64,000 nt of DNA, from assembly GCA_944326685.1 (NCBI GenBank), contig CALVEV010000024.1, positions 27,096-91,095 on the forward strand, written 5' to 3'. The notes below the pieces were generated by a model that worked only from the letters and a program-made list of their open reading frames with translations, had not been told where the DNA came from and searched no databases. The first letter of the stretch is position 1. Each line of letters starts with the position of its first letter. This DNA comes from Candidatus Gastranaerophilales bacterium. Its GTDB lineage: Bacteria > Cyanobacteriota > Vampirovibrionia > Gastranaerophilales > Gastranaerophilaceae. Positions 46,062 through 55,082 of this stretch are shown here, in pieces. The position numbers and the translations under genes are program-made.

Positions 46062-47290
46062 TCTTTGGGTAAACAAAATCCAAATGAACAAGTTTCATTT
46101 ATTTCACTATTTGCATATATCTCTCCATTATGAGCATCTATTATTTGTTTTGATAAATATAAACCTAAACCAGAACTTCCAGTTAATGAATTTAAACCTG
46201 AAACAGAATTATACTTATCAAAAATCATATTAATTTTATCTTTTGGAATATAAGGGCTATGATTGTTTATTCTTAAGTGTAAATATCTATCTTTTTGAGA
46301 AATATCTATTTCTATCACTGAATTACAAAAACCATAATTAATGGAATTTGATAAAAGATTTGTTAAAACTCTTTGTATTTGGAATTTATCTGCAAATATT
46401 TCTGTATTTTCAATTGTAGTTATTTTTACTTCTTGACCTTTATCCTTCAAAAGATTAGACAAATTTGAGACAGTTAATTGTAAAACATCTATTAAATTAA
46501 ATTTTTCTTGATATATATGAGCTTTTCCATCATCATAAAGATAAGTATCCAAAATATTAAAAATCAAATCCGACATATACACACAAGAATCTTTTATTTG
46601 AAGCAAGAAATCCATTTGAGCATTATTAACAGGGCCTAATTTTTCTCCTATAACTAAATCTAAAGCCTTTATTTGAGCAATTATAGGTGTTTTTAAATCA
46701 TGTATTAATGTTGAAACAAATGTATTTTTTCTATTTTCTAATTCTTTTTCTTTATCAATATTTTTATTTACACATACTATTCTGACAACATTACCATCTG
46801 AATCAAATACAGGATATTTCATTACTCTATAAAATCCCTGTAAACCTTTTAAATTTAACTCTCGTTCAACGAATAATGGCATTTTAGTTTCTTTTACATA
46901 AAGATTTTCTTCTATAATTTTAGAAGAATGAACATCTTCACAATAATCCTTTAAATTAGCACCAATAAAATTATCTGGATTTAATTTAAAAATAGAAGAA
47001 AAATTTCTATTTACAATTAAAATTGTTCCATCTACATTACATAAATATGTAATAAAAGAAGTATCATCAATAATTGTCTTCAACTGAGAATGCTGAACCA
47101 ATATTCTTTCTTTGAGTTCTTCTATTTTCAAAAGATATTTAAAGGTGCAAAATATGGAAACTAATAAACAAAATAAAGATACAAAAAAGAATATTTTATA
47201 ATGTAAAATGCTAAATTGGCAATTTTCACCTAAAAATGCCAATACCATAATTGACGAAATGGCAATTATTGAAAAGCTTTTTATTTGCAA
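46058..47290 (-). CDS. Membrane PAS-domain sensor histidine kinase
   Basis: 410 residues. Two transmembrane helices (about 5-22 and 31-55), a coiled-coil linker, a PAS domain (about 70-190; 'YLCNVDGTILIVNRNFSSIF'), a HisKA domain with phospho-acceptor His in 'STLIHDLKTPIIAQ', and HATPase_c with N-box 'LTNLLSNSINYG' and 'GSSGLGLYLSKQI'. No response regulator is adjacent, so it is an orphan. The start is TTG 47290: AAGGGAG lies five bases upstream of it, and a frame start at 47305 would place that Shine-Dalgarno within the gene. Confidence 0.9.
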   Translation of the reverse strand: MQIKSFSIIAISSIMVLAFLGENCQFSILHYKIFFFVSLFCLLVSIFCTFKYLLKIEELKERILVQHSQLKTIIDDTSFITYLCNVDGTILIVNRNFSSIFKLNPDNFIGANLKDYCEDVHSSKIIEENLYVKETKMPLFVERELNLKGLQGFYRVMKYPVFDSDGNVVRIVCVNKNIDKEKELENRKNTFVSTLIHDLKTPIIAQIKALDLVIGEKLGPVNNAQMDFLLQIKDSCVYMSDLIFNILDTYLYDDGKAHIYQEKFNLIDVLQLTVSNLSNLLKDKGQEVKITTIENTEIFADKFQIQRVLTNLLSNSINYGFCNSVIEIDISQKDRYLHLRINNHSPYIPKDKINMIFDKYNSVSGLNSLTGSSGLGLYLSKQIIDAHNGEIYANSEINETCSFGFCLPKD

Positions 47291-47586
47291 AATATCTCCC
47301 TTCAAATTATCAATAATTTATGTATACACAATTTTTTACCAATTGGGTATTAGCCACTTGTTTAATTTAATTTATTTCCGTTTTAACTAAAAAAACAGCA
47401 TACATTAACTACACTCTAAAAAACCTACTAATAGGGCATTTAAGACTAAAAAGAGAAAATTTTATATATCTACATTTTATATTTTTTATAATATTTTTTT
47501 TACAAAAGTTAACAGTTAAGAGCAATTAAATAATAGTTGTAGATAGGTAGAAATTATAGAAAACCAAAACTATAATACTTATTATC
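47291..47586. other. AT-rich intergenic region without a recognisable gene
   Basis: About 296 bases between divergent starts. No ORF above 30 codons with a Shine-Dalgarno sequence, no tRNA and no strong hairpin seen. A TATAAT at 47571-47576 sits ten bases before the XRE gene's ATG and probably serves it, giving a leader of about four bases. Confidence 0.6.
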
Positions 47587-47811
47587 ATGGGTTCTAATAA
47601 TAATACAGAGAAAAAATTTGGAGCTAAGCTTGCCTACGTCAGAAAAAGCAAAAAGCTTTCCCAAATAAAACTAGCAGAAATAGTTGATATGAATTTTAAC
47701 TACATTGGCCAAATTGAACGTGGAGAAGCTAACGTTACAATGAAAACAATGATTGCTTTGGCTAATGCATTGAATGTTGAATTAAAAACACTATTCGATT
47801 TTACGTTTTAA
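47587..47811 (+). CDS. Small XRE-family helix-turn-helix regulator
   Basis: A 74-residue lambda-repressor-like DNA-binding protein: 'KLAYVRKSKKLSQIKLAEIV' then 'NYIGQIERGEANVTMKTMI', the recognition helix region, then 'NALNVELKTLFDF'. There is no effector domain. It is 17 bases upstream of the GDSL hydrolase, which has its own extended -10 promoter overlapping the end of this gene. Confidence 0.9.
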   Translation: MGSNNNTEKKFGAKLAYVRKSKKLSQIKLAEIVDMNFNYIGQIERGEANVTMKTMIALANALNVELKTLFDFTF

Positions 47812-47813
47812 TT

Positions 47814-47822
47814 TGTTATAAT
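47814..47822 (+). promoter_or_regulatory. Extended -10 promoter of the GDSL hydrolase (predicted leaderless)
   Basis: TGTTATAAT (TGnTATAAT) ending exactly six bases before the ATG at 47829, so +1 should be the A of ATG. No -35 box or Shine-Dalgarno sequence is seen. Confidence 0.6.
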
Positions 47823-47828
47823 CAAATT

Positions 47829-48422
47829 ATGGATAGAATTTTATGTTTTGGAGATAGTAATACATTCGGCTTTAACCCAAAGGATGGTTCAAGATATAAT
47901 ATAAATGAACGTTGGTCAGGTATTTTAAAAGAAAACGTTAAAAAATCATATGAATTAATAGAAGCAGGATGTAATAATCGTACCGGATTTTATAATAATC
48001 CTTCAGGGAATGAACAATCCGGATTAAAAGTTTTTCCCGATTACTTAAAAAAATATAATCCTGATATTATAATACTGGCAATTGGAATTAATGATTTACA
48101 ATTTCAATATAATTCATCAAATCAAGATATTGAAGCAGGGCTTGAAAAATATCTTAATCTAATAAATGATAAAAAGTTTATACTTTTAATTCCATCTATT
48201 ATTGAAAAAAACATTCTTAAAAGTTTTTTTGCTCAAATGTTTGATGACACATCAATAGAAAAAAGCAAAGAATTACATATAATCTACAAAACTTTTGCAA
48301 TAAAAAATAATATAACATATATTGATTTAAACCAAATAGTAAAACCATCATCTATTGATGGCTTACACTATGATATAGAAATGCATAAAATTATTGCACA
48401 ATCTATTTTAAAAGTTTTATAA
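47829..48422 (+). CDS. GDSL/SGNH-family hydrolase
   Basis: Esterase or acyl hydrolase of 197 residues. Block I 'CFGDSNTFGFNP' holds the nucleophile Ser9, block III 'ILAIGINDLQ' the oxyanion Asn, and block V 'SIDGLHYD' the Asp-His pair. No signal peptide, so probably cytoplasmic; similar enzymes act on arylesters or acyl-CoA. Its 3' end overlaps the DJ-1 gene by 20 bases. Confidence 0.9.
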   Translation: MDRILCFGDSNTFGFNPKDGSRYNINERWSGILKENVKKSYELIEAGCNNRTGFYNNPSGNEQSGLKVFPDYLKKYNPDIIILAIGINDLQFQYNSSNQDIEAGLEKYLNLINDKKFILLIPSIIEKNILKSFFAQMFDDTSIEKSKELHIIYKTFAIKNNITYIDLNQIVKPSSIDGLHYDIEMHKIIAQSILKVL

Positions 48423-48969
48423 ATTCAGCTAACCAGGCAGGATGAGCAGGCCAAGCAGGAGCTGTTACTAAGTTCGTATCAACAACTGCATTTGTTGCAT
48501 CAGAATTTGGATCAATCCACTCACCACCTGCTGCTATCACATCTGGTTTTAATGATATATAAGCTGTACATTTTTTATTTTTTAATGCTCCTGCTGTTAT
48601 TAGAACCTGTGGGCCATGACAAATCGATGCTATAGGCTTATTATTTTCAACAAAATATTTAACCGTATCTATGACTTTATCATCTAACCTTATATACTCA
48701 GGAGCTCTACCTCCAGGAATAACTAATGCATCATAATCACTTGGGTAATAATCAGAGAAGTTTTGATTTAATTTAAAATTATGCCCTCTTTTTTCTGTAT
48801 AAGTTTGATCTCCTTCAAAATCGTGAATAGCAGTCTTTATAAAATCTCCGGCCTGCTTATTAGGACACACAACATGAACTTCATGCCCTAACATTAATAA
48901 TGCTTGGTAAGGAACCATTAACTCATAATCTTCTACAAAATCTCCTGCAATAATTAATATTTTTGACAT
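48403..48969 (-). CDS. DJ-1/PfpI-family protein (putative deglycase or protease)
   Basis: 188 residues with the PfpI fold. The nucleophile elbow 'ASICHGPQVL' (Cys117, His118) and an N-terminal Glu near 13-16 form the usual site, and 'ALVIPGGRAPEYIR' is the glycine-rich loop. Family members are called glyoxalase III, deglycase or chaperone; the exact activity cannot be chosen. It starts six bases after the phosphoesterase gene. Confidence 0.9.
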   Translation of the reverse strand: MSKILIIAGDFVEDYELMVPYQALLMLGHEVHVVCPNKQAGDFIKTAIHDFEGDQTYTEKRGHNFKLNQNFSDYYPSDYDALVIPGGRAPEYIRLDDKVIDTVKYFVENNKPIASICHGPQVLITAGALKNKKCTAYISLKPDVIAAGGEWIDPNSDATNAVVDTNLVTAPAWPAHPAWLAEFIKLLK

Positions 48970-48975
48970 AAATAC

Positions 48976-49944
48976 CTACTTTCTAATCTCAAAAGTATTA
49001 TTCTTATCTTCTTCAGATCCAGCTAAGAAAGATGCTCCCATAACTTTTATTTTAGCAGTATTTAATACATCTTTTAACCTAGTTTGCTTTGTGTAAACAT
49101 CAACTATAACTTTTCTTGGATTATTAGTTATACTAATAAGTCTATAAGAACAAGGATAAGTCGCTAGTGATGGAGTATCAATATATAAAATATTATCTTC
49201 TTGTATTAATTTAGTACCATGATAATGACCAGAACAAACTATAATTGGATTTTTATATTTATGCAATACATCCATTACATCATATCTATTTAATAATCTA
49301 TGACCTTCACTTACATATGGTTCAATTATCGGAACATGCATACATATAATAACAACATCATTTTTAGATTTTTTTAATTCATTATCCAGCCATTCTAATT
49401 GTTCTTGAGATATTTCTCCATTTGTTGTTACTCTATCTAAGATAATTGTATCTAAACATATAACCTTATAACCTTTTTTAGGAACAAATGAATAATAAGG
49501 CCCTTTATGAGAAAAATTAGGATTGTGACCACATAAAATATCAAAAAACTCACTTTTTGACATTACACAATCTTGAACATCATGATTTCCTAATAAACCA
49601 TACCAAGGAGCTTTCAAGCAATTTGCTCTTGAAATAAATTCTAATAATTGGCTCTTTTTAGGCTTATTAACTAAATCTCCTGTAAACATAACAAAATCTA
49701 TACAAGGAGTGTCATTTATCTGCATTATTACATCATCTAAAATCTTAGGTGTTGAACTTAGAACCTTATATGTTGTATCCTCTTCTATAGAGGAATAATG
49801 CGCATCACTAACTTGAGCAAATTTTAAATTACTTGCATTTGCATCTAAAAAATAAAACCAAATTCCACCTGCTAATAATAAGGTAAATGTCCAATTAATC
49901 AATCTTTGAAAAAATGTTTCTTTCTTTCTATAGTGTCTCTTCAT
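48976..49944 (-). CDS. Membrane-anchored calcineurin-like metallophosphoesterase
   Basis: 322 residues. An N-terminal transmembrane anchor (about 16-34, 'FTLLLAGGIWFYFLDA') precedes a phosphoesterase domain with 'DAHYSS' (DxH), 'MFTGDLVN' (GDxx), 'LLGNHDVQ' (GNHD), 'CMHVPII' and 'CSGHYHGT' (GHxH). All metal ligands are present. It probably faces the periplasm. It overlaps the end of the TPR gene by four bases, suggesting coupled translation. Confidence 0.88.
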   Translation of the reverse strand: MKRHYRKKETFFQRLINWTFTLLLAGGIWFYFLDANASNLKFAQVSDAHYSSIEEDTTYKVLSSTPKILDDVIMQINDTPCIDFVMFTGDLVNKPKKSQLLEFISRANCLKAPWYGLLGNHDVQDCVMSKSEFFDILCGHNPNFSHKGPYYSFVPKKGYKVICLDTIILDRVTTNGEISQEQLEWLDNELKKSKNDVVIICMHVPIIEPYVSEGHRLLNRYDVMDVLHKYKNPIIVCSGHYHGTKLIQEDNILYIDTPSLATYPCSYRLISITNNPRKVIVDVYTKQTRLKDVLNTAKIKVMGASFLAGSEEDKNNTFEIRK

Positions 49945-51338
49945 TTATTTAATATCCTGTCAATCTCTCGTTTTGTCTTTAATATCCCTTCATTGTCAGA
50001 AAATTTTGAATAAATATTCAATTTTACTCTATATAATTCTATATTTAAAGGATATTTTTTTATACCCAAATTTATCATATCTATTGCACATTTTTTGTTA
50101 TTTAAGTCAGAATTTATATATGCTAAATCAATATAATCTTTATCTGTATCAGGCACAATTAATTCTATATCTTTTATAATTTTTTTATAATTGGTTACAT
50201 CGTTAATTTTTTGATATACCTTAGCTACATTATATAAATATATAGGTCTTGATTGTTCTCCCTCATAAGCCTTATTATAAACCGCTAAAGCACTATCATA
50301 ATCTTTCAATTGAACATAACAATTACCTAGTTCATTTAAAACTTCTGAATTGGGATTATTTATAGATTTTAAAACAGCAACTGCCCCACATATATTATCC
50401 AAATATTTTTCTATTTCAGCCAAACAAAATCTATAATCTAAACAATTATTTATTGATGCAGCTTTTACTATGTAATTTTTGGCAACATGGTAATCTTTCA
50501 TTGCTAAATAATTCCGGTATAACATGAAATATGCATAATCATCTTTTGGATTAAATGCAATATATTTATCTAATGTTGAATTTGACCAAGAATAATCTTT
50601 TGTTAAATAATAAACATCTGCTAATTGAATATAAGGTAATGAAAATTTTGGAGATAATAATGTTACTTGATTAAAACATTTTATAGCCTGTTGATACTTC
50701 CCTTGCTCCTTATTCAAAAGTCCGAGTAAATAATAAGCACAATAATCATTTTTATTATTTTGAAGAACTTTTGTTAATACTTGATATGCAGATTTGTATT
50801 CTTTGTTTTCTATTAACATTTGAGCGGAATTATTCAATGGAGCAACGAAAGAATTATTTATTCTATAGGATTTTTCAAACATTTTTTTTGCCTGAGAATA
50901 TTTTCCTAATTTCCAATAAGTTAACCCCAAATTATTATACGCATAAATATTTCTTATATTATACTTAATAGAAGTTTGAAATGCGGTTTTAGCATTCAAA
51001 TAATCTTTTTTAGAATATAATTCCTCTCCTTTAAAATTATATTCATCTGATTCTTTAACTCCTGTTTTTAAACCTGTTGGACGTATATTAATAGTTTTAT
51101 TTAAATTTAAATCATCAATACTTCCAACTGGCTGAGTTAATATTACATTCAAATAATTCGCTCCAAAGTGAGTTGGACTAGTTTTTAATATTTGATTAGC
51201 ATACTCTAAAGATTGAGAATAATCACCTGCTCTATAAAAGTTTTTAGCCATATCAAAATAGTCTTCCACAACATCTGTTGCACATGCTGGAAGCGAAATA
51301 AAAGCCATAAGTGATAGTAATACAATATGTTTTTTCAT
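49941..51338 (-). CDS. Exported TPR-repeat protein
   Basis: 465 residues: signal peptide with a possible lipobox or signal-peptidase I site ('LSLMAFISLPACATD'), then about ten tetratricopeptide units through the protein (for example 'YAYNNLGLTYWKLGKYSQAK', 'CAYYLLGLLNKEQGKYQQAI'). Likely a periplasmic scaffold. I start at ATG 51338, which follows GAGAG; a TTG six bases upstream is less likely. Coupled to the phosphoesterase gene by ATGA. Confidence 0.85.
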   Translation of the reverse strand: MKKHIVLLSLMAFISLPACATDVVEDYFDMAKNFYRAGDYSQSLEYANQILKTSPTHFGANYLNVILTQPVGSIDDLNLNKTINIRPTGLKTGVKESDEYNFKGEELYSKKDYLNAKTAFQTSIKYNIRNIYAYNNLGLTYWKLGKYSQAKKMFEKSYRINNSFVAPLNNSAQMLIENKEYKSAYQVLTKVLQNNKNDYCAYYLLGLLNKEQGKYQQAIKCFNQVTLLSPKFSLPYIQLADVYYLTKDYSWSNSTLDKYIAFNPKDDYAYFMLYRNYLAMKDYHVAKNYIVKAASINNCLDYRFCLAEIEKYLDNICGAVAVLKSINNPNSEVLNELGNCYVQLKDYDSALAVYNKAYEGEQSRPIYLYNVAKVYQKINDVTNYKKIIKDIELIVPDTDKDYIDLAYINSDLNNKKCAIDMINLGIKKYPLNIELYRVKLNIYSKFSDNEGILKTKREIDRILNK

Positions 51339-51404
51339 ATTCAACTCTCAATTATCTTATGGCTTTTATTATACTACAAATTATTATTTTTAAGCAAAGT
51401 CATA

Positions 51405-52244
51405 TTATTTTGTAAGATTTTTTAAATAATTTGGTAATGCAAATCTTGCATTATGATAATCTCTATTATAAATCTTACAAGATTCTGTTATTGCTTGTTC
51501 TCTATCTTCTGCATAATATGATAAAGGTTCAACTTCTTCTGAGCAGAAAGCCCAAGCCCAATACCCACCAGGATATGTTGGAATATTTGATGTATAAGTT
51601 GAACAAATTGGAAAAACTTTCTTTAACAATTTGTACATTTTACTAATTTCCTCTTTGTTCACAACTGGGGATTCTGATTGTGCAGCTAAGATACCGCCTT
51701 TTTTCATTGAACGCTTTACATTAGTATAAAATTCTTCTGTAAATAAACCTTCACCAGGTCCCATTGGATCTGTTGAATCAATAAGAACTATATCATATTC
51801 ATCAACTTTATCTTTAATAAATTCGATTGCATCTTCTACTTTTATTTCAACTTTTGGATTGTCTAATTCACAAGACATTGATGGTAAATATTTTTTACAA
51901 GCATCAATTACCATTCCATCAATTTCGCACAATACAACTTTTTCAACTGTATCGTGTTTTAGAACTTCTCTTACAGTTCCGCCATCTCCACCGCCTATTA
52001 CTAATACAGATTTTGGAGCTTTATGATGCATCATCGGGATATGAGCAATCATTTCGTGATAATGATATTCATCACCTTCTGTACACATCATTAAATCATC
52101 TAATGTTAAAAATCGTCCTAGTGCACTATCTGATTCTATTACTTCTACTTTTTGAAATTCTGATTTATCAGAAAATAATACATTTTTTTTCTTAATTGCT
52201 ATTCCAAATCCTGCGGGCGTAATTTCTTGATAAAATTCTGTCAT
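51405..52244 (-). CDS. speE: Spermidine synthase (polyamine aminopropyltransferase)
   Basis: 279 residues. The SAM-like fold carries 'VLVIGGGDGGTVREVLKHD' and 'YDIVLIDSTDPMGPGEGLFT', the spermidine synthase signature with catalytic Asp. It transfers aminopropyl groups from decarboxylated SAM to putrescine. The speD and putrescine genes are not in view. Its ATG overlaps the hinT stop by four bases. Confidence 0.95.
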   Translation of the reverse strand: MTEFYQEITPAGFGIAIKKKNVLFSDKSEFQKVEVIESDSALGRFLTLDDLMMCTEGDEYHYHEMIAHIPMMHHKAPKSVLVIGGGDGGTVREVLKHDTVEKVVLCEIDGMVIDACKKYLPSMSCELDNPKVEIKVEDAIEFIKDKVDEYDIVLIDSTDPMGPGEGLFTEEFYTNVKRSMKKGGILAAQSESPVVNKEEISKMYKLLKKVFPICSTYTSNIPTYPGGYWAWAFCSEEVEPLSYYAEDREQAITESCKIYNRDYHNARFALPNYLKNLTK

Positions 52245-52561
52245 AATTTAATATCTCCTGCTAAAATGTGAATGTGTAAGTGAAAAACCTCTTGTCCTGC
52301 ATCTTTGCCTGTATTTATAACAGTTCTATATGATGGAATTCCTTCTTGTTTTGTTACTTTTCTAACTATATTCATTAAACGACCTAATAATTCAACATCG
52401 TCTAACTCATTTAAACTTTCAACATGTAATCTTGGAACTACTAATAAATGAGTATTTGCTTTAGGATTTATATCATTAAATACAACTGCATCATCATCTT
52501 CATAAACAAATTTTGTTCCAAATTCTCCATTAATAATTTTACAAAAAATACAATCAGTCAT
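52241..52561 (-). CDS. hinT: HIT-family nucleotide hydrolase (HinT-like)
   Basis: 106 residues: N-terminal 'DCIFCKIINGEFGTKFVYED', the typical HIT entry, and the histidine triad 'VFHLHIHILAG' with the catalytic middle His. HinT-type proteins hydrolyse adenosine phosphoramidates. I start at ATG 52561, which follows AAGGAG at eight bases; a longer frame adds 23 residues of unlikely sequence. Coupled to speE. Confidence 0.94.
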   Translation of the reverse strand: MTDCIFCKIINGEFGTKFVYEDDDAVVFNDINPKANTHLLVVPRLHVESLNELDDVELLGRLMNIVRKVTKQEGIPSYRTVINTGKDAGQEVFHLHIHILAGDIKL

Positions 52562-52680
52562 TGCGTTCTCCTTGTTGTGAAAAGAATACATTAAACATAA
52601 GTACAAGTAAATAAATGTAACATTTTTCATTAAGAGAACAAATTTATTTTTTAGAAATTTTATAGTGTATAGAGGAAATT

Positions 52681-53910
52681 ATGATTACAATATTAAGAAA
52701 CAATTTATATTCAACAAACAATAATAAAATTTTATTTAAACAAAATAAAAATATACAAACTAACAACAATATTATCAACAATAATAATAAACAAAAAATA
52801 TATGCGCATAACTTAAATAACATTCACTTTGGCAAAAAAAATATTAACCAATTATATGAAGAATATAATTGGTACATTAATCATGATCATACTCCAGCAA
52901 TAAATTCATTCTTAAAAATAGATGCAGATGAAAAAACAATGGATAGTTTTTTAACAGCAATTTTAAATACAGAAGATAGAAGTTACCAATTTATTGATAG
53001 TTTAGTAAGACAACCAAGAAAAATGCCTGAACTTACCAACGAACTAATTAAGAAAGTGGGACCTCAATCAAAAAATGTTATGCCATTTTTCTTTGATAGT
53101 CCATACAATAAAGCTTATAATAAGTATATTGATAAAAAATACAATGATTCACATACAATATCAGAATTATTAAAAGTAAGACCTGATTGGAAAGGAAGTG
53201 TGTTATTAGAAAAACACAAACAATTAAAAGGTAATGAATCATTTGAAATTGGAAATATTCCTAAAGAGTTTCCTAATAACCACTTATTTTTAATTGCAGA
53301 TTATTTGAAAGATAAAATGGAAATAGGTTTAAAACAAAATAAAAAAATCGCAAACCTTAAATTAGATAATAGAGAATATGAATTTAAATTCTTTACAGAA
53401 GGAAAATCTGATAAAAATGTATTTGGTGTATTTACACCTGAAAGAAAAAAATATGTACTAAAAATGAGTGATGAAAAATATAGAAGCCTTGATAATCCTT
53501 TTGCACTAGGAACGCTAGCAAAAATTGATACTTTCTTAACAACAAATAGAAGTAGAAATTCAGCACCGCTATGCTACTATAATCACGACAAAAATATGTC
53601 TGTATACAAATATATTGAACACATCCACGTTCCTCAAAAAACGAATAATCTTTGTGAAATTTCTGAACATCTACCAGATTTTAAAGCATTAGGCTTAACC
53701 TATAATGATAATGTTGGAGATAAAAATTACTTTCAACTTAAAATGAACTCAAATGAAGATCTACATAATACAGAAGGTTTTTCTGAGGCTATTATGAGAA
53801 ATGAATGGATCTCTGTAGATAACGATCATGTTACTTTTAATAATAAATTCCAACCTTCAGTATCTAAATACCACGCTCCATTACCTAATGCAATGCAAAT
53901 GTTCTTCTAA
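52681..53910 (+). CDS. Lineage-type hypothetical protein with possible kinase-like C-terminal domain
   Basis: 409 residues. The first 45 are Asn/Lys-rich low complexity, then 'NNIHFGKKNINQ' (47-55). A helical region follows, and residues 225-370 look kinase-like: 'KNVFGVFTPERKKYVLKMSD' with candidate ATP lysine Lys261, a hinge-like 'NMSVYKYIEH' (305-314) and 'GLTYNDNVGDKNYF' (338-351), whose Asp and Asn could be a catalytic loop, though the spacing is not canonical. Function unknown; no signal peptide. GAGG Shine-Dalgarno. Converges with the GntR gene, eight bases apart. Confidence 0.75.
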   Translation: MITILRNNLYSTNNNKILFKQNKNIQTNNNIINNNNKQKIYAHNLNNIHFGKKNINQLYEEYNWYINHDHTPAINSFLKIDADEKTMDSFLTAILNTEDRSYQFIDSLVRQPRKMPELTNELIKKVGPQSKNVMPFFFDSPYNKAYNKYIDKKYNDSHTISELLKVRPDWKGSVLLEKHKQLKGNESFEIGNIPKEFPNNHLFLIADYLKDKMEIGLKQNKKIANLKLDNREYEFKFFTEGKSDKNVFGVFTPERKKYVLKMSDEKYRSLDNPFALGTLAKIDTFLTTNRSRNSAPLCYYNHDKNMSVYKYIEHIHVPQKTNNLCEISEHLPDFKALGLTYNDNVGDKNYFQLKMNSNEDLHNTEGFSEAIMRNEWISVDNDHVTFNNKFQPSVSKYHAPLPNAMQMFF

Positions 53911-53918
53911 TAAAAATA

Positions 53919-55019
53919 TTAATTCGCTTTTTGAGCATATTGAGGATTTACTGCCAACCAACGGAAAGTTTGTTCTTCTACATCTGGCATGTCTATAACA
54001 AATGTTCCGCCATATCGACCTCTAGCAAATCGTAAAATACCTTCAGAAGCTAAATTATTTAAAGCTTTTCTTATTGTATTTGGGCTTAAATCTAAACTTT
54101 GCGAAAATTCTTTTATTGATGGTAATTTTGAACCTATTCCATAATTTTCTGTAATTATTCTCTTTATTTTATTTTGAACTTTCTCATAGTGATAAAATGC
54201 TGTATCTTGAGCAGGTGCAAAAATTGACATCTCACGTCTAGGTTCAAATGCTGAATTCTTTGACGTGTTGATAACTATTGTTCCATATGTTCCTCTTCGA
54301 GATAACAACATATTCTCTTTTTCTAGTTGTTTAATCGAATTATGAATCGTCTTAACACTAACCTTAAATTTTTCGGCTAATATATTATGAGAAGGTAATC
54401 GCTCACCTATTTTATAATTTGTAGATATATATTGTTTTAAATCTTGAGTTATTTTATTTACTAAACTCTCAGAATTTAAAATATCATTTGTTTCAAAATC
54501 ATTATTAACTAACACAACACTATCTCCAGTTTTCTCTAATATCCCATCATTAATTAATTTATTGATTGACAAACGAACTGAATTTAAAGACAATTCAGTA
54601 ATTTGAGATAATTTTCTTGATGATATTAACTTATCACCAACATTCATGCCTGATGTCTGTATATATTTCTTTATTACATCAATTGCAATATCAATTTTTG
54701 AAGTCTGTTTGCGTAATATTTTATTTTCCGTTCTTCCTTTTATTACAGCACCTATTCTTTGCTTTAAAAATATATAACCTTTATCCTCCAAAATTTTATA
54801 TACATTTTGAATTGTTCCCAAACTTACACCTAAAGAATATGCAAATTCAGCTTTTGTTGGCAATAATACATTTTCAAAATCATTATTGTTTAACCACCTT
54901 ATAATCCAATCTGATATTACTACAGATTTATTTGTATTTTTTAGATCTGGACAAGGCAAATCAATATCTGAAACCTTTATTTTATCTAATTCGTTCTTTT
55001 TATAATTAATATAATTCAT
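53919..55019 (-). CDS. Regulator with four tandem GntR-type winged helix-turn-helix domains
   Basis: 366 residues containing four similar winged helices at about 33-95, 108-171, 186-250 and 278-342. Each has the GntR pattern: a short helix, a 'G..LPS...LA..f.vS..Tv...l..L...G.l..r.g.Gt.V' core and a wing. Examples: 'LPTKAEFAYSLGVSLGTIQN' (1), 'LPSHNILAEKFKVSVKTIHN' (3), 'LPSIKEFSQSLDLSPNTIRK' (4). There is no FCD, UTRA or aminotransferase effector domain. Repeat 2 is the most diverged ('SLNSVRLSINKL'). It may bind several half-sites at once. Confidence 0.85.
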   Translation of the reverse strand: MNYINYKKNELDKIKVSDIDLPCPDLKNTNKSVVISDWIIRWLNNNDFENVLLPTKAEFAYSLGVSLGTIQNVYKILEDKGYIFLKQRIGAVIKGRTENKILRKQTSKIDIAIDVIKKYIQTSGMNVGDKLISSRKLSQITELSLNSVRLSINKLINDGILEKTGDSVVLVNNDFETNDILNSESLVNKITQDLKQYISTNYKIGERLPSHNILAEKFKVSVKTIHNSIKQLEKENMLLSRRGTYGTIVINTSKNSAFEPRREMSIFAPAQDTAFYHYEKVQNKIKRIITENYGIGSKLPSIKEFSQSLDLSPNTIRKALNNLASEGILRFARGRYGGTFVIDMPDVEEQTFRWLAVNPQYAQKAN

Positions 55020-55082
55020 AAAAATCCTTTTTTAATAGTATACTATAAATATAAAAACAAACACAAGTTCTTTACATCTTCT

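Noticed and set aside
4808..47550. Nine-base match between 'ctacctatc' near 4808 and its complement near 47542
   Set aside because: A single short match 43 kb apart in an AT-rich window is expected by chance.
47291..47586. Small genes in the gap between the histidine kinase and the XRE regulator
   Set aside because: No ORF with a Shine-Dalgarno or recognisable RNA structure was found; only promoter-like sequence is present.
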